From: Bdellovibrio sp. UBA4095
GTDB taxonomy: Bacteria > Bdellovibrionota > Bdellovibrionia > Bdellovibrionales > Bdellovibrionaceae
NCBI GenBank assembly: GCA_002381805.1
Contig: DFXZ01000012.1
Location: 62,001 to 126,000, forward strand
Reading direction: 5' to 3'
DNA length: 64,000 nt
Part shown: piece after piece, positions 1 to 8,993 of the stretch
How positions within the stretch are numbered: position 1 is the stretch's first letter
Layout: each line of letters begins with the position of its first letter
The notes under the pieces: generated by a model
Database searches by the model: none
The model's input: only the letters and a program-made list of their open reading frames with translations
What the model was told of the DNA's origin: nothing
Translations under genes and position numbers: made by a program

Positions 1-2553
1 GGCTCAAACACCCTTCCCGACAGTCCGCCCACTTCCATATTAAGACTTTTTTTGAAACAATTTATGAGCCCTCTGATCTATCTGCTTTTTGCGGCGGCAG
101 GGATTGCCTTCGCTCTAGGCGAGATCAGCGATGCTCTAGTCATTTTGGTTGTGGTGATGCTGAACTCACTTATTGGTTCTTTTCAAGAGGGAAAAGCCGA
201 GCGCTCGCTCAAGTCGCTCAAAAAGCTGTCGAAACAAAACGTCAAAGTCCTGCGCGAAGGAGCCGAAGAGATCATCGAGTCTCGATTCCTCGTCCCCGGC
301 GATATTCTTATTCTAAATGCCGGAGACTCTGTCGGGGCAGATTCGCGACTTGTTTCCCAATATGATGTGAAAGTCGCAGAAGCTGCACTAACCGGAGAAT
401 CCGTTCCCGTCGAAAAGACATCCGCCGTACTTCAACCCGACACACAACTTCCCGATCGCCTGAACATGCTCTTTTCCGGTACCCTGATTGCTTCAGGTAA
501 GGCCCATGCCATTGCCGTGGCCACCGGAGAAAAAACTCAGATCGGGAAAATAGCTCAACTCACGGCACAAGGTGAAGAACCCAAAACCCCGCTAGAAATC
601 AAGGTCGCATCGTTCGGAAAACTGATTATGGTTTTATCCGCGTTCGTCTTTGTCCTGATTATTGCTATAGGGCTGATGAAAGAAATCGATCCCGAGCAAA
701 TCTTTATGATCGCGGTCAGCCAAATTGTCGCGCTCATACCCGAAGGACTTCCGGTTGCCATCACAGTGACCTTGGCTGTTGGTGTACGCCGAATGGCAGA
801 GCGAAAGTCAGTGATAAGAAAACTGTCGGCAGTGGAAACGTTGGGATCCATAAACATAGTCTGCACAGACAAAACGGGGACTCTGACACGAAATGAAATG
901 ACTGTTCAGGAAATATTTTTGCCTTCGAATAAACAGGTGCGCGTCTCTGGAAGCGGATACTCCCCCTTAGGGGAATTTGACTTACCGAATGGGGACTCTC
1001 TCGACAACGAAGCCCTCGACGAACTTCTGAGGTGTGCGGCACTCTGCAATGATTCCAGCCTTGTCAACGACAAGAGCGATGCTAAGGAATGGCTGCCTAT
1101 CGGTGACCCCACCGAGGTTGCATTACTCACCGTTGCCCAAAAAAGACAATTCGCAAAAGATTCGCTCGAAAGAAAATACCCCCGTACCAACGAACTTCCC
1201 TTTGATTCAGCGACTCAGGTCATGATGACTCAACATTTGTACGAAGGTCAAAAGATCATCTATTTAAAAGGGGCACCTGAAAAAGTTTTTACCCTCTGTG
1301 CAGACACCGGCAGGGCCGAAGAAGCCTCAAAAAGCATGGCCAACCAAGCGCTGCGCGTCCTGGCTTTCGCCAAGCTAACCAACGTCGATCTGGATATCCA
1401 CGGTGATTTAAAAGCTATGCATGGAAAATTCCAATTCTTGGGCCTAATGGGGCAAATGGATCCCCCACGTGAAGAAGTCTATGAGGCCGTAAAAGAATGC
1501 CAGAATGCGGAAATCAGACCGATAATGATTACCGGCGACCATAAGCAAACAGCTCATGCCATTGGGAAAAAGCTAGGTTTCGTTGGCGAAAAGGATCAGG
1601 CCCTAGACGGATCAGAGCTGGACAAGATGTCTGACAAAGACCTCAACAGCAGACTGAAGCAAATTGCGGTCTTCGCTCGAGTCCATCCCGAACAAAAAAT
1701 GCGCATCATTAATGCATTTCGAGAACATGATAATGTCGTCGCAATGACTGGTGACGGAGTGAATGATGCTCCGGCATTGGCTCGAGCCGATGTCGGCATT
1801 GCGATGGGCATAACCGGAACTGATGCGGCAAAAGAAGCCGCGAAGATGATTGTAACCGATGATAACTTCGCAACTATAGTTCAAGCAATTCGGCAGGGTC
1901 GCCTCGCCTACCGAAACGTCAAGAAGCTTATTTTATATTTATTCTCGGTGAGCATTGCAGAGGTCTCTATCTTATTGATCGCTATGCTCTTAGGCTATCC
2001 GCCTCCTCTGGCTGCCGTACAAATACTTTGGATCAATTTGGTCACTGATGGAGTTCTGACTCTGACCCTTATTATGGAACCTGAAGAGGGCGATGAAATG
2101 AAACATCGTCCCATTCCGAAGAATGATCCATTGATTACGTCGGCAATGCGCTCACGCATGGCCTACATGATTCCTGCCATGGTCGTGTCAACCTTGGGCT
2201 ACTTCATTTATGCGATCAGCTCCGGACGTCCTATGGCGGAAGTCCAAACGGTTACGTTTACTGTTTTAGCCATTTCCCAGTGGCTGAACGCTCTTAACTG
2301 CCGCTCCGATTGGCAATCTTCCTTTCGCATGAACTTGTGGCGCAATAAGTCTCTTATAGGTGGCCTCGTCATCGGCTTCATTTTACAAAGTCTTGTGATC
2401 TACACTCCTTTTATGAACAAGGTCTTTCACACAGAACCGATTCCAGTCGGCGAAACTGTTCTTTTAGCCTTCGCTGCAAGTCTGGTGTTCTGGGTTGAAG
2501 AGGTTCGAAAAATCTTTGTTCGCCGCCGCCGCAAAGCTCTAGGGAAGCTTTGA
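1..2553 (+). CDS. P2-type cation-transporting ATPase (Ca2+-ATPase-like), 5' end outside window
   Basis: Integral membrane pump that uses ATP to move a cation, probably Ca2+, out of the cytoplasm. The reading frame is open from base 1, and its first residues (GSNTLP) match the conserved start of the P2 cytoplasmic N-terminus, so the TTG at 52 is not the true start and an unseen N-terminal piece precedes the window. Visible motifs are TGES (391-402), PEGLP in TM4 (739-753), the phosphorylation site DKTGTLT (868-888) and TGDGVND (1747-1767). TM6 keeps N, T and D in NLVTDG, and TM5 keeps E in IAEV. By alignment to SERCA, the site I Asn of TM5 appears to be Ser, so one Ca2+ site may be complete, as in PMR1-type pumps. 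Transport specificity is inferred. Confidence 0.9.
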   Translation, partial: GSNTLPDSPPTSILRLFLKQFMSPLIYLLFAAAGIAFALGEISDALVILVVVMLNSLIGSFQEGKAERSLKSLKKLSKQNVKVLREGAEEIIESRFLVPGDILILNAGDSVGADSRLVSQYDVKVAEAALTGESVPVEKTSAVLQPDTQLPDRLNMLFSGTLIASGKAHAIAVATGEKTQIGKIAQLTAQGEEPKTPLEIKVASFGKLIMVLSAFVFVLIIAIGLMKEIDPEQIFMIAVSQIVALIPEGLPVAITVTLAVGVRRMAERKSVIRKLSAVETLGSINIVCTDKTGTLTRNEMTVQEIFLPSNKQVRVSGSGYSPLGEFDLPNGDSLDNEALDELLRCAALCNDSSLVNDKSDAKEWLPIGDPTEVALLTVAQKRQFAKDSLERKYPRTNELPFDSATQVMMTQHLYEGQKIIYLKGAPEKVFTLCADTGRAEEASKSMANQALRVLAFAKLTNVDLDIHGDLKAMHGKFQFLGLMGQMDPPREEVYEAVKECQNAEIRPIMITGDHKQTAHAIGKKLGFVGEKDQALDGSELDKMSDKDLNSRLKQIAVFARVHPEQKMRIINAFREHDNVVAMTGDGVNDAPALARADVGIAMGITGTDAAKEAAKMIVTDDNFATIVQAIRQGRLAYRNVKKLILYLFSVSIAEVSILLIAMLLGYPPPLAAVQILWINLVTDGVLTLTLIMEPEEGDEMKHRPIPKNDPLITSAMRSRMAYMIPAMVVSTLGYFIYAISSGRPMAEVQTVTFTVLAISQWLNALNCRSDWQSSFRMNLWRNKSLIGGLVIGFILQSLVIYTPFMNKVFHTEPIPVGETVLLAFAASLVFWVEEVRKIFVRRRRKALGKL

Positions 2554-2585
2554 TTCACTGATTTTTCAGATGACAATCGTGTTAA

Positions 2586-2617
2586 ATGATTGCCAAGATC
2601 TAATCAGAGACAATCAT
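2586..2617. promoter_or_regulatory. Inverted repeat upstream of the peptide transporter
   Basis: ATGATTG at 2586-2592 is repeated as CAATCAT at 2611-2617, with 18 bases between the arms. A further GACAATC lies just upstream, near 2571. The element sits immediately before the Shine-Dalgarno GAGGAG of the POT transporter, so it could be an operator or a leader hairpin. Function is inferred from position only. Confidence 0.25.
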
Positions 2618-2630
2618 CCCGAGGAGAAAT

Positions 2631-3992
2631 ATGACCAGCGCCACTGAAAAAACATTCTTCGGCCATCCCCGCGGCCTCTTCACGCTTTTTTTCACAGAGA
2701 TGTGGGAGCGGTTCTCTTACTATGGAATGCGGGTTCTTTTAGTTCTGTATATGACTCAGTACCTTTTCTTGGAAGCGCAAGAAGGGAAAGAGGTTTGGGG
2801 CTATAATACTATCAAAGGAATTATTGAATCGTTCTATGGTGAACTGTCTACCCAGGCTCTTTCTTCGCAAATTTATGGCCTCTACACTGGCTTTATATAC
2901 TTTACGCCTTTTTTTGGTGGTCTTTTAGCTGATCGGTACTTAGGACAACGGCGATCCGTCTATATAGGCGGTATTTTGATGTGCTTTGGACACTTCCTGA
3001 TGTCGGTCGAAAGTATGTTCTTCCCCGCACTTCTTCTTTTAGTGCTCGGCAACGGTTTTTTCAAACCCAATATTTCCACACAGGTCGGTGGACTTTATGC
3101 CCCCGGAGATAACCGTCGCGATGGCGCCTTTACAATTTTTTACATGGGGATCAACCTCGGCGCTATCCTTTCACCACTTATTTGCGGAACTCTAGGTGAA
3201 AAAGTCGGCTGGCATTGGGGCTTCGGAGCGGCTGGTGTCGGCATGTTGCTGTCTTTATTTATTTATCACTTTGGCGGAAAGCATCTTCCCGAAACCGAAC
3301 ATAAAAGATCTATAAAAGAGGTTGAGAAAAAAGCGCACGAGCCACTTACAAAAGATGACTGGCGTCGCACCTGGGCTCTGACTTTCTTGTGTATGGTGAC
3401 GATCTTCTTCTGGGGAGTCTATGAACAGCAAGGAAACACTCTGCAGCTTTGGTCTACTCACAGCACCGATTGGAACTTCTTTGGCTTGGAGATCCCTTCA
3501 ACTTGGTACCAGTCTTTCAATCCACTCGTGATTATTATCATGGCTCCACTTTTAGACCGCTATTGGGCATGGCGTGGACGAGCAAATAAAGCTCCATCGA
3601 CCGTCACTAAAATGGCCATCGGATGCTTCCTTGGCGCAATCGCTCTGCTTGTTATGTTTTTTGCGGCTCAAGCAGTTGGACCTAACAAAGGATCTGTATT
3701 GTGGCTTTTGGGATCAACTTTCCTACTGACGATGGCAGAGCTTTACATTTCGCCCATCGGCTTATCACTAGTAACCAAGGTCTCCCCTGCAAAAATCGTT
3801 TCTATGATGATGGGAGTCTGGTTCCTTGCCACCTTCTTTGGAAATTACGTGGCGGGATATATTGGTATGTCCTATGAGACAATGGGAAAAGACAACTTCT
3901 TCCTTTTGCTCGCGGGCCTAAGCCTCATTCCAGCCATCCTTTTCCTTTTAAGCCACAAGTTCCTGACACAGTCTCTAGGTAAGCACGCCTAA
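2631..3992 (+). CDS. POT/PTR family proton-dependent oligopeptide transporter
   Basis: Inner-membrane carrier of the major facilitator superfamily that imports di- and tripeptides with protons. The N-terminus GHPRGLF...FTEMWERFSYYGMR is the POT signature, and the fold shows about 12-14 hydrophobic segments over 453 residues, normal for the family. The ATG at 2631 follows a good Shine-Dalgarno (GAGGAG). The gene stands alone, 77 bases after the ATPase, and ends at a strong terminator. Peptide uptake fits a lifestyle of digesting host protein, but the substrate is inferred from the family. Confidence 0.9.
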   Translation: MTSATEKTFFGHPRGLFTLFFTEMWERFSYYGMRVLLVLYMTQYLFLEAQEGKEVWGYNTIKGIIESFYGELSTQALSSQIYGLYTGFIYFTPFFGGLLADRYLGQRRSVYIGGILMCFGHFLMSVESMFFPALLLLVLGNGFFKPNISTQVGGLYAPGDNRRDGAFTIFYMGINLGAILSPLICGTLGEKVGWHWGFGAAGVGMLLSLFIYHFGGKHLPETEHKRSIKEVEKKAHEPLTKDDWRRTWALTFLCMVTIFFWGVYEQQGNTLQLWSTHSTDWNFFGLEIPSTWYQSFNPLVIIIMAPLLDRYWAWRGRANKAPSTVTKMAIGCFLGAIALLVMFFAAQAVGPNKGSVLWLLGSTFLLTMAELYISPIGLSLVTKVSPAKIVSMMMGVWFLATFFGNYVAGYIGMSYETMGKDNFFLLLAGLSLIPAILFLLSHKFLTQSLGKHA

Positions 3993-4027
3993 GTCGGCAT
4001 CTGCTGCTAACTTGTCATTTCTAAAAC

Positions 4028-4070
4028 AAAAAAAGCCTTCTTCCGATTTAAGCGAAGAAGGCTTTTTTGT
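4028..4070. terminator. Bidirectional rho-independent terminator
   Basis: GAAGAAGGC and its complement form a stem flanked by A-runs on the left and T-runs on the right, so it can end transcription from both sides. It lies between the POT transporter (plus) and the secreted protein gene at 4103 (minus). Confidence 0.85.
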
Positions 4071-4102
4071 TTTTTAAGAAATGAGACCCCATAAAGAGAT
4101 CT

Positions 4103-4639
4103 CTAGAAATCGCGTGTTAGCTCTTGAGTCTGCCAATTCTTCTGATCAATTACACACTCGGAGGAAATGACTTTCCATCTTTCAATCGAAAATGAATGGT
4201 ATCTTTCAACCCAACCCCATCCATTCCAATCGATCACTCTCTGGTAATGCCGCCCCGGTCTTCCCTCTCGCACGGATCGAGTGACGCGGTGAAAAGTCAG
4301 CAATGGATAATGAATTTTAAGGGTCCCGGATTCAGTCAGCTTAAGCTCTGCAGGTTCATCGAATACACAGCCATAATAACCATCGAGGCTGCGCACGCGA
4401 CCTTGGAGGATTTCGCCAGGAAGCACTTGCCCAGGTCTTTGCATTTTGAATTCGAAGAAATAATCCGAGGGTGCCCCATTGGAGTAGTAGCTTCGCGTAT
4501 TGAAAGTTAGCTTGTCAGCAAATTCCTGAACTCGAATAATCTTGGAGCCATCCTGAACTTTCCAGGATCCCTCGATAGCAGATTCGGCTCCTGCGAATGA
4601 GGTCCAAAATATAGTGAGATAAATAATAGCAAACTTCAT
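4103..4639 (-). CDS. Small secreted protein of unknown function
   Basis: I do not recognise this 178-residue protein. It begins with a signal peptide (hydrophobic to about residue 16, cleavage likely after FAGA). The remainder is beta-rich in appearance, with many aromatic residues and two Cys (in YYGCVF and SSECVI) that could form a disulfide. The start ATG is preceded by GGAAGG at good spacing. It is the last gene of a minus-strand block of exported proteins and ends at the bidirectional terminator at 4028. Confidence 0.7.
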   Translation of the reverse strand: MKFAIIYLTIFWTSFAGAESAIEGSWKVQDGSKIIRVQEFADKLTFNTRSYYSNGAPSDYFFEFKMQRPGQVLPGEILQGRVRSLDGYYGCVFDEPAELKLTESGTLKIHYPLLTFHRVTRSVREGRPGRHYQRVIDWNGWGWVERYHSFSIERWKVISSECVIDQKNWQTQELTRDF

Positions 4640-4767
4640 TTTTCTACCTTCCTGATTAATGAAGGCATTTGAGGTTTTACCCGGGTGGTTGGCAAGTTAA
4701 TTTCGCACAACGGACGCAACATCCAGGTAAAATGGCTCCAGATCTTGCATCTGACCAAGCGCAGCGC

Positions 4768-5832
4768 TTATTTAAATCCTTGGCGTTTACAAAAATTCCT
4801 CACTGCATTTTGCAGCATTGCTTGCTGCCCTTTTTCTTTCGAGTTCGTGTAGGGAATAAACGTCTCTACTGAGGTCGAAATATAATAGAAGTGTGGGGCT
4901 CCGTAAGTGTAAGACCATTTATCAATACCTTCGTGATTCGAGTCGGTGACGTAGAGATGATAACCCTGTGTTGTCTTTTCGACATCCAAAACGATCCAAG
5001 CATGAGCAAAGTAACCCGTCATTTGAAGCATTTGATAGACCGGTCGACCATGCAATCTGACTTCATTGTAGAGAGCGTCCATCTGCTGGCGCATATCACG
5101 TGCATTATTGCCTGCACTCCCCTGTGTCCCACGGACCCAACCAAAATTCAAAGCTTCCGATTTTTGCCAACTGTTCAATTTATCCTGAATAAGTAGCTGA
5201 TGAGCACCACTAAAATGGTTCCAATTCTGGTATCCTGGTATTCTGACCACTTCATTCATCTGGCTCAACTTCTCGATAATATCTCTCGCTTCGCTTTGGG
5301 TCGGCTTCCTGGCTGTGGGATCATAGTACGCCAAATATGCTGCCGCCCTAGTCAAGGAGGAGTGCCACCAACAAGTTCCCTTTCCAAACAAACCACCTTC
5401 ATTGACGAATCCCATGCGATTATCTTTATTTGCCAACAATTGATTGATGGCGAATTTTCGCTGACCATTCTCGCACAACTCTTTGGTGTTTAAAGGAGCA
5501 GGCTTAAAGGACAAAGTCGTATAAGTCTTCAAGTGGCCCGTTCCAGTCCTCTTTCTTTCCTCGAGAACCTTTTCAGGCAGACCTAGCGTATACCCGTTGT
5601 TCAAAGTCATCTGTTTATTCAAAGTCTCGAGATATTGATCCTGCAGGATTGAATAATCACGATAGGATGCCTGCCCTGCTAAAGCATTTTGAAAATAGCT
5701 GTCAAGATTAGCCGAGAGACTCTCCAGTTCCCGCTGAAGTTTGCGAGACTCATCCACAATTGTCCATGAATACCCCAAGGTGGGAAATATCAGAGCAGAA
5801 ACTAAAACGACCTGAAAGAAGCGACTAATCAT
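4768..5832 (-). CDS. Secreted protein with papain-like Cys/His/Asn signature (putative cysteine peptidase)
   Basis: A 354-residue exported protein with a signal peptide over residues 1-22. An extended frame to 5919 exists, but the ATG at 5832 has the only good Shine-Dalgarno (AAAGGGA, 6 bases away). The region after the signal peptide is helical. Key residues are Cys154 in GKGTCWWHSS, His277 in YFAHAWIVLDV and Asp297/Asn299 in YVTDSNH. This order and spacing is that of papain-fold enzymes (C, then H, then N/D before a small or polar residue), and the CWW context resembles the papain CW helix start. Peptidase activity is inference; a transglutaminase-like or non-catalytic papain fold is also possible. 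It is separated from the upstream gene by a terminator, so it probably has its own promoter. Confidence 0.65.
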   Translation of the reverse strand: MISRFFQVVLVSALIFPTLGYSWTIVDESRKLQRELESLSANLDSYFQNALAGQASYRDYSILQDQYLETLNKQMTLNNGYTLGLPEKVLEERKRTGTGHLKTYTTLSFKPAPLNTKELCENGQRKFAINQLLANKDNRMGFVNEGGLFGKGTCWWHSSLTRAAAYLAYYDPTARKPTQSEARDIIEKLSQMNEVVRIPGYQNWNHFSGAHQLLIQDKLNSWQKSEALNFGWVRGTQGSAGNNARDMRQQMDALYNEVRLHGRPVYQMLQMTGYFAHAWIVLDVEKTTQGYHLYVTDSNHEGIDKWSYTYGAPHFYYISTSVETFIPYTNSKEKGQQAMLQNAVRNFCKRQGFK

Positions 5833-5878
5833 AAGCATCCCTTTATCCGGATACTTACTATAGCAATCTTCAGACCGC

Positions 5879-5902
5879 AAAAAGCCCCTCTCTAAAGGGG
5901 CT
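5879..5902 (-). terminator. Rho-independent terminator of the PA14-like gene
   Basis: On the minus strand AGCCCCT/AGGGGCT form a 7-bp stem with a 6-base loop followed by a short T-run. It lies 66 bases beyond the stop codon of the gene ending at 5968. Confidence 0.8.
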
Positions 5903-5967
5903 CCTTTCGATCTTAGCACATCGGATGGCCCAAGATGCTAAGGCCTTGGTAAATATTTTAGACCTGT

Positions 5968-7224
5968 CTAGGGATAAGGCATTAACAGATCTACCATTGG
6001 ACTTCTTACTAATTTGCCTTCTTCCGCCTCTGAAAGACCTTGAATCAAATAGTACATTCCGCGACGTAAGCCTTCGATGACGACGGTGTGCTCGGTGACT
6101 TTTTCAGTGGTCTTTAATGACAACGTATCTTCTCCGGAGTCACTATCCACAACGCGTACCTGAGAGGTCGCTGGAATATTTGTTTTCCAGGTCACTGTCG
6201 CTGTCGTTCCCTCAATAGAAGCGATTTTTATATCTGAAATGACCAATTCCTCTTCAGTACAGGGATTACGGGTGTTTTCAGGCATACGGAAATTTGCATT
6301 CTTAAGAACGCTCCAGCCACTTCTTTCTAAGGCATTTATAGCTCCGACAGAGCGAGCTTTTTTGTTTTGGTTCAAACCAAAGAAGAAATGATTGCTCGAA
6401 ATACCACAGAATGAATGTCGATTTGGATTGCTCCAAGACCTTGCCTTGTTGTGAAGCTTCCATATCAGCACGTTCGCTATATGGTATCTTGGTCCTTGAT
6501 AATATAAAATCTTAATAGGTATTTCCGACGTTTTCGTCAAGTGGACTGTTTGATAAGCACAACCCATTCTTGTCGCATGAATTCCATCGTTATTGATAAT
6601 TTCAGTCCATTTTTCGTCCAGAAAGGCGAACAGCCTAGCCCCATCATCGGAAAGCAATGCCAATTCGTAGTGTCCCTCTTCATCGTCGGCAGATAATTTG
6701 AGGACTGAATCATACTCAATCGAAAAATGCTCGATCAGTTTTTCGTTATTCTCATCAAGCAAGACCTCGCCATTCAAGGTCGAAAATCCTTCCGTAAAAT
6801 GACGAGTTGGAACATTGACATCTGCAAAATAAAGCTTCTTATCCAGCTTTCGACCTTTTTCGAAATACTCCATAACCGACGTAGGTTTTTCTGACATCTC
6901 TGGGGATCGCAGAATCAATTGCCCTAATAATCCGTGTTCAGGATTCTCAGAAGGAGAGTTCGACAGTGGGTCGCATATCGCTTCCGAAGGATCGAAATCC
7001 ACATCGGTTAGTGGTGGCTCCACCGGACTGTGGCGTCCTGAAAAGTAATATTTCAGCTGCTTTAAATGAGCCCGAACCTGTGCAGACTGCTGGGCTTTTT
7101 TGTGGCTATCCCTCACTGCCGTCTGCTGCTTTTCAACAAGCTTGGCTAGCAGGGTCTGAAATGGATTCTGGGCAAAAGAAACAGATGCACTCAGTGTGAT
7201 TATCACAATTACTCTTAATATCAT
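5968..7224 (-). CDS. Exported protein with PA14-like domain and C-terminal fibronectin type III domain
   Basis: A 418-residue protein with a signal peptide (cleavage near FAQ, residue 19). Residues 20-60 are charged and helical, possibly coiled. Residues about 135-257 look like a PA14 carbohydrate-binding or adhesive module: LLSDDGARLF, IINNDG.H, a following beta strand, then YYQGP, which is the typical PA14 order. Residues about 330-412 form an FN3-like domain (TATVTWKT ... YYLIQG). Such a pair suggests binding to glycan at a cell surface. It lies upstream of the papain-like gene, from which a terminator separates it, and downstream of the fibre operon. The binding target is unknown. Confidence 0.65.
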   Translation of the reverse strand: MILRVIVIITLSASVSFAQNPFQTLLAKLVEKQQTAVRDSHKKAQQSAQVRAHLKQLKYYFSGRHSPVEPPLTDVDFDPSEAICDPLSNSPSENPEHGLLGQLILRSPEMSEKPTSVMEYFEKGRKLDKKLYFADVNVPTRHFTEGFSTLNGEVLLDENNEKLIEHFSIEYDSVLKLSADDEEGHYELALLSDDGARLFAFLDEKWTEIINNDGIHATRMGCAYQTVHLTKTSEIPIKILYYQGPRYHIANVLIWKLHNKARSWSNPNRHSFCGISSNHFFFGLNQNKKARSVGAINALERSGWSVLKNANFRMPENTRNPCTEEELVISDIKIASIEGTTATVTWKTNIPATSQVRVVDSDSGEDTLSLKTTEKVTEHTVVIEGLRRGMYYLIQGLSEAEEGKLVRSPMVDLLMPYP

Positions 7225-7340
7225 TTAACGTCCCTCGATTAGTGATTCTTAAAGTCTAGCAGAGACGAAAAGTTCTCCAAAAGGTTCCGTGTTTTGATCT
7301 CTTTATAAGATGTTACGTTTTGAGATTTTGTACGATATTA

Positions 7341-8993
7341 CTACCAGGCACAGTTAGTGATGCCATCGCTGGTTCGGACCCATGATGAGCCATTGCAAAC
7401 GCAGGTCATATAACTGCTATTTAAAGCAATAGTACCAGCTATTGCCGTGGTACAAGTAGCTGGTGCAGCAGTGTTTCGGCGCAACCGGATATCACCATTC
7501 ACATCCAATTTTGCTTGAGGCACCGTGCCGCCAATCCCAACATTACCCTGCACATCCACACTCAATCGTGACGCGCCAACAGACACGTCAAGCAGTGAAA
7601 AAGTGCCCGGAGGACCTGCAGTGCCTCCCGAAGACCCAGAGACAGCCAAATTCCACTTTGCAGAGCTGCTTGCATTATTTAAGTGAAGCGCAGTGTATGA
7701 AGTCGCATTGGAGTTTACACTCATTGGAGTTGCGCTTGCTCCACCCGATACCGTCAACAAATGTGTCGCCGTTCCAGCACCCACAAGGACTCTGGAAAGC
7801 CCATCGATAGTCATTGCAACAATATTATTCGTAACTAGCTCAAGGCTGCCACTATCGTTCGTGCCAAGTCTGGCCGTGCCACCAAAAAAGTTACCGCCAT
7901 TTGCGAAAAGATTATCAGCGCACACGGGAGCCCCACTAACGTCAAAGCCGACAACTTGCCCCGCTGGGCAAGTGAAGGCGCTCAACCCCGTACCAGAGGC
8001 ATTTGCTTTCAGTAGTTGATCCGACGTTAAAGCACTGACACCAGTCCCACCCTTCGTAACCGGAACCAAAGAAGGGAAATTCGCTGGGTCGACCGTGACA
8101 GTTCCCGAAGTGACTGACAGACCCACTCCCACTTTTACAACACCTTTTGCAAGGCTTGTCGCATCGGAAATACCAATTTGCGGAGCTGTCGATGTTCCCG
8201 TCACCAATAATGGGGCCGAGGCACTAACTGAAAGTACGCCGTCCGACACCGTGCTGTTCACCCATTTTGTGCCATCGTATTTGATCACTTGACCAGTAGA
8301 GGCTGTTCCCAGACTTAGCGTTTGTCCCTGCAAACGTTCCACACGGGTCGTCGTCTGGCCTCCGCTCAAGTCACCATTTAAAGGATTCGTGAAAGTCACC
8401 GCTGACTGCGCCGATTGTGCATTGAGAGTATTTCCCTGGTAGGCCGCCAACAGGTTATTAAGATCCGTGAACTGAGTCAGCAAGGCTTGAAGATTCGCCT
8501 GGTTTGTCCCGGTGGCCTCGTTAACCTGCAAGAAGTCTGCAGCTGCCTTATCCTCCAAACGCTGGGCATTGATAGCCATAGGTATATTGCCTATTAAGAT
8601 ATCAGGAGACAAGTCGACCGAGCCTACTTTGATATGTAGAGTCCGACCTGTAAAGCCCGCAAATGTTACTGGGGATGACCCTTCACAGTTGGCACTTCCG
8701 CCAACGCCAAAAATTCGTGGTCCGGTATTACCCGTGTTATCCTGCCGAGCTCCGCTACCGACGGTCACGCTGAACTCGCCCACGTCACCAATATTTAAGG
8801 TATGGGTTTCTTCAAACAACACACAAGTTCCGTGCAAGATTTGGAAAGTCACAGTTTGAGTGGAACCACTCAAGGGATTACCGGCAGTATCGGTCAGAAT
8901 ACCTTCATATGTAAAAAGCGATCCCGGAGAAGGACTGGCCGCCCATCCGCTTTGAACCAGCAAGCTGAAGAGTAACAATAAGATGGTTTTCAT
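7341..8993 (-). CDS. Secreted tail-fibre-like adhesin (candidate Mosaic Adhesive Trimer protein)
   Basis: A 550-residue exported fibre protein. Signal peptide 1-18; an N-terminal beta domain (FTYEGILTD...) ending in the IPMAINA segment near residue 140; a short coiled-coil stretch (about 155-190); then low-complexity Gly/Ser/Thr/Ala shaft sequence with VTKGGTG-type repeats seen in phage tail fibres. A segment LDVNGDIRLR leads to a C-terminal tip of about 40 residues with four Cys. This layout matches the MAT proteins described in B. bacteriovorus, which are host-recognition fibres with variable tips. Its start codon overlaps the stop of the upstream lipoprotein gene (ATGA), so the two are translationally coupled. 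MAT membership is inference from architecture. Confidence 0.75.
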   Translation of the reverse strand: MKTILLLLFSLLVQSGWAASPSPGSLFTYEGILTDTAGNPLSGSTQTVTFQILHGTCVLFEETHTLNIGDVGEFSVTVGSGARQDNTGNTGPRIFGVGGSANCEGSSPVTFAGFTGRTLHIKVGSVDLSPDILIGNIPMAINAQRLEDKAAADFLQVNEATGTNQANLQALLTQFTDLNNLLAAYQGNTLNAQSAQSAVTFTNPLNGDLSGGQTTTRVERLQGQTLSLGTASTGQVIKYDGTKWVNSTVSDGVLSVSASAPLLVTGTSTAPQIGISDATSLAKGVVKVGVGLSVTSGTVTVDPANFPSLVPVTKGGTGVSALTSDQLLKANASGTGLSAFTCPAGQVVGFDVSGAPVCADNLFANGGNFFGGTARLGTNDSGSLELVTNNIVAMTIDGLSRVLVGAGTATHLLTVSGGASATPMSVNSNATSYTALHLNNASSSAKWNLAVSGSSGGTAGPPGTFSLLDVSVGASRLSVDVQGNVGIGGTVPQAKLDVNGDIRLRRNTAAPATCTTAIAGTIALNSSYMTCVCNGSSWVRTSDGITNCAW

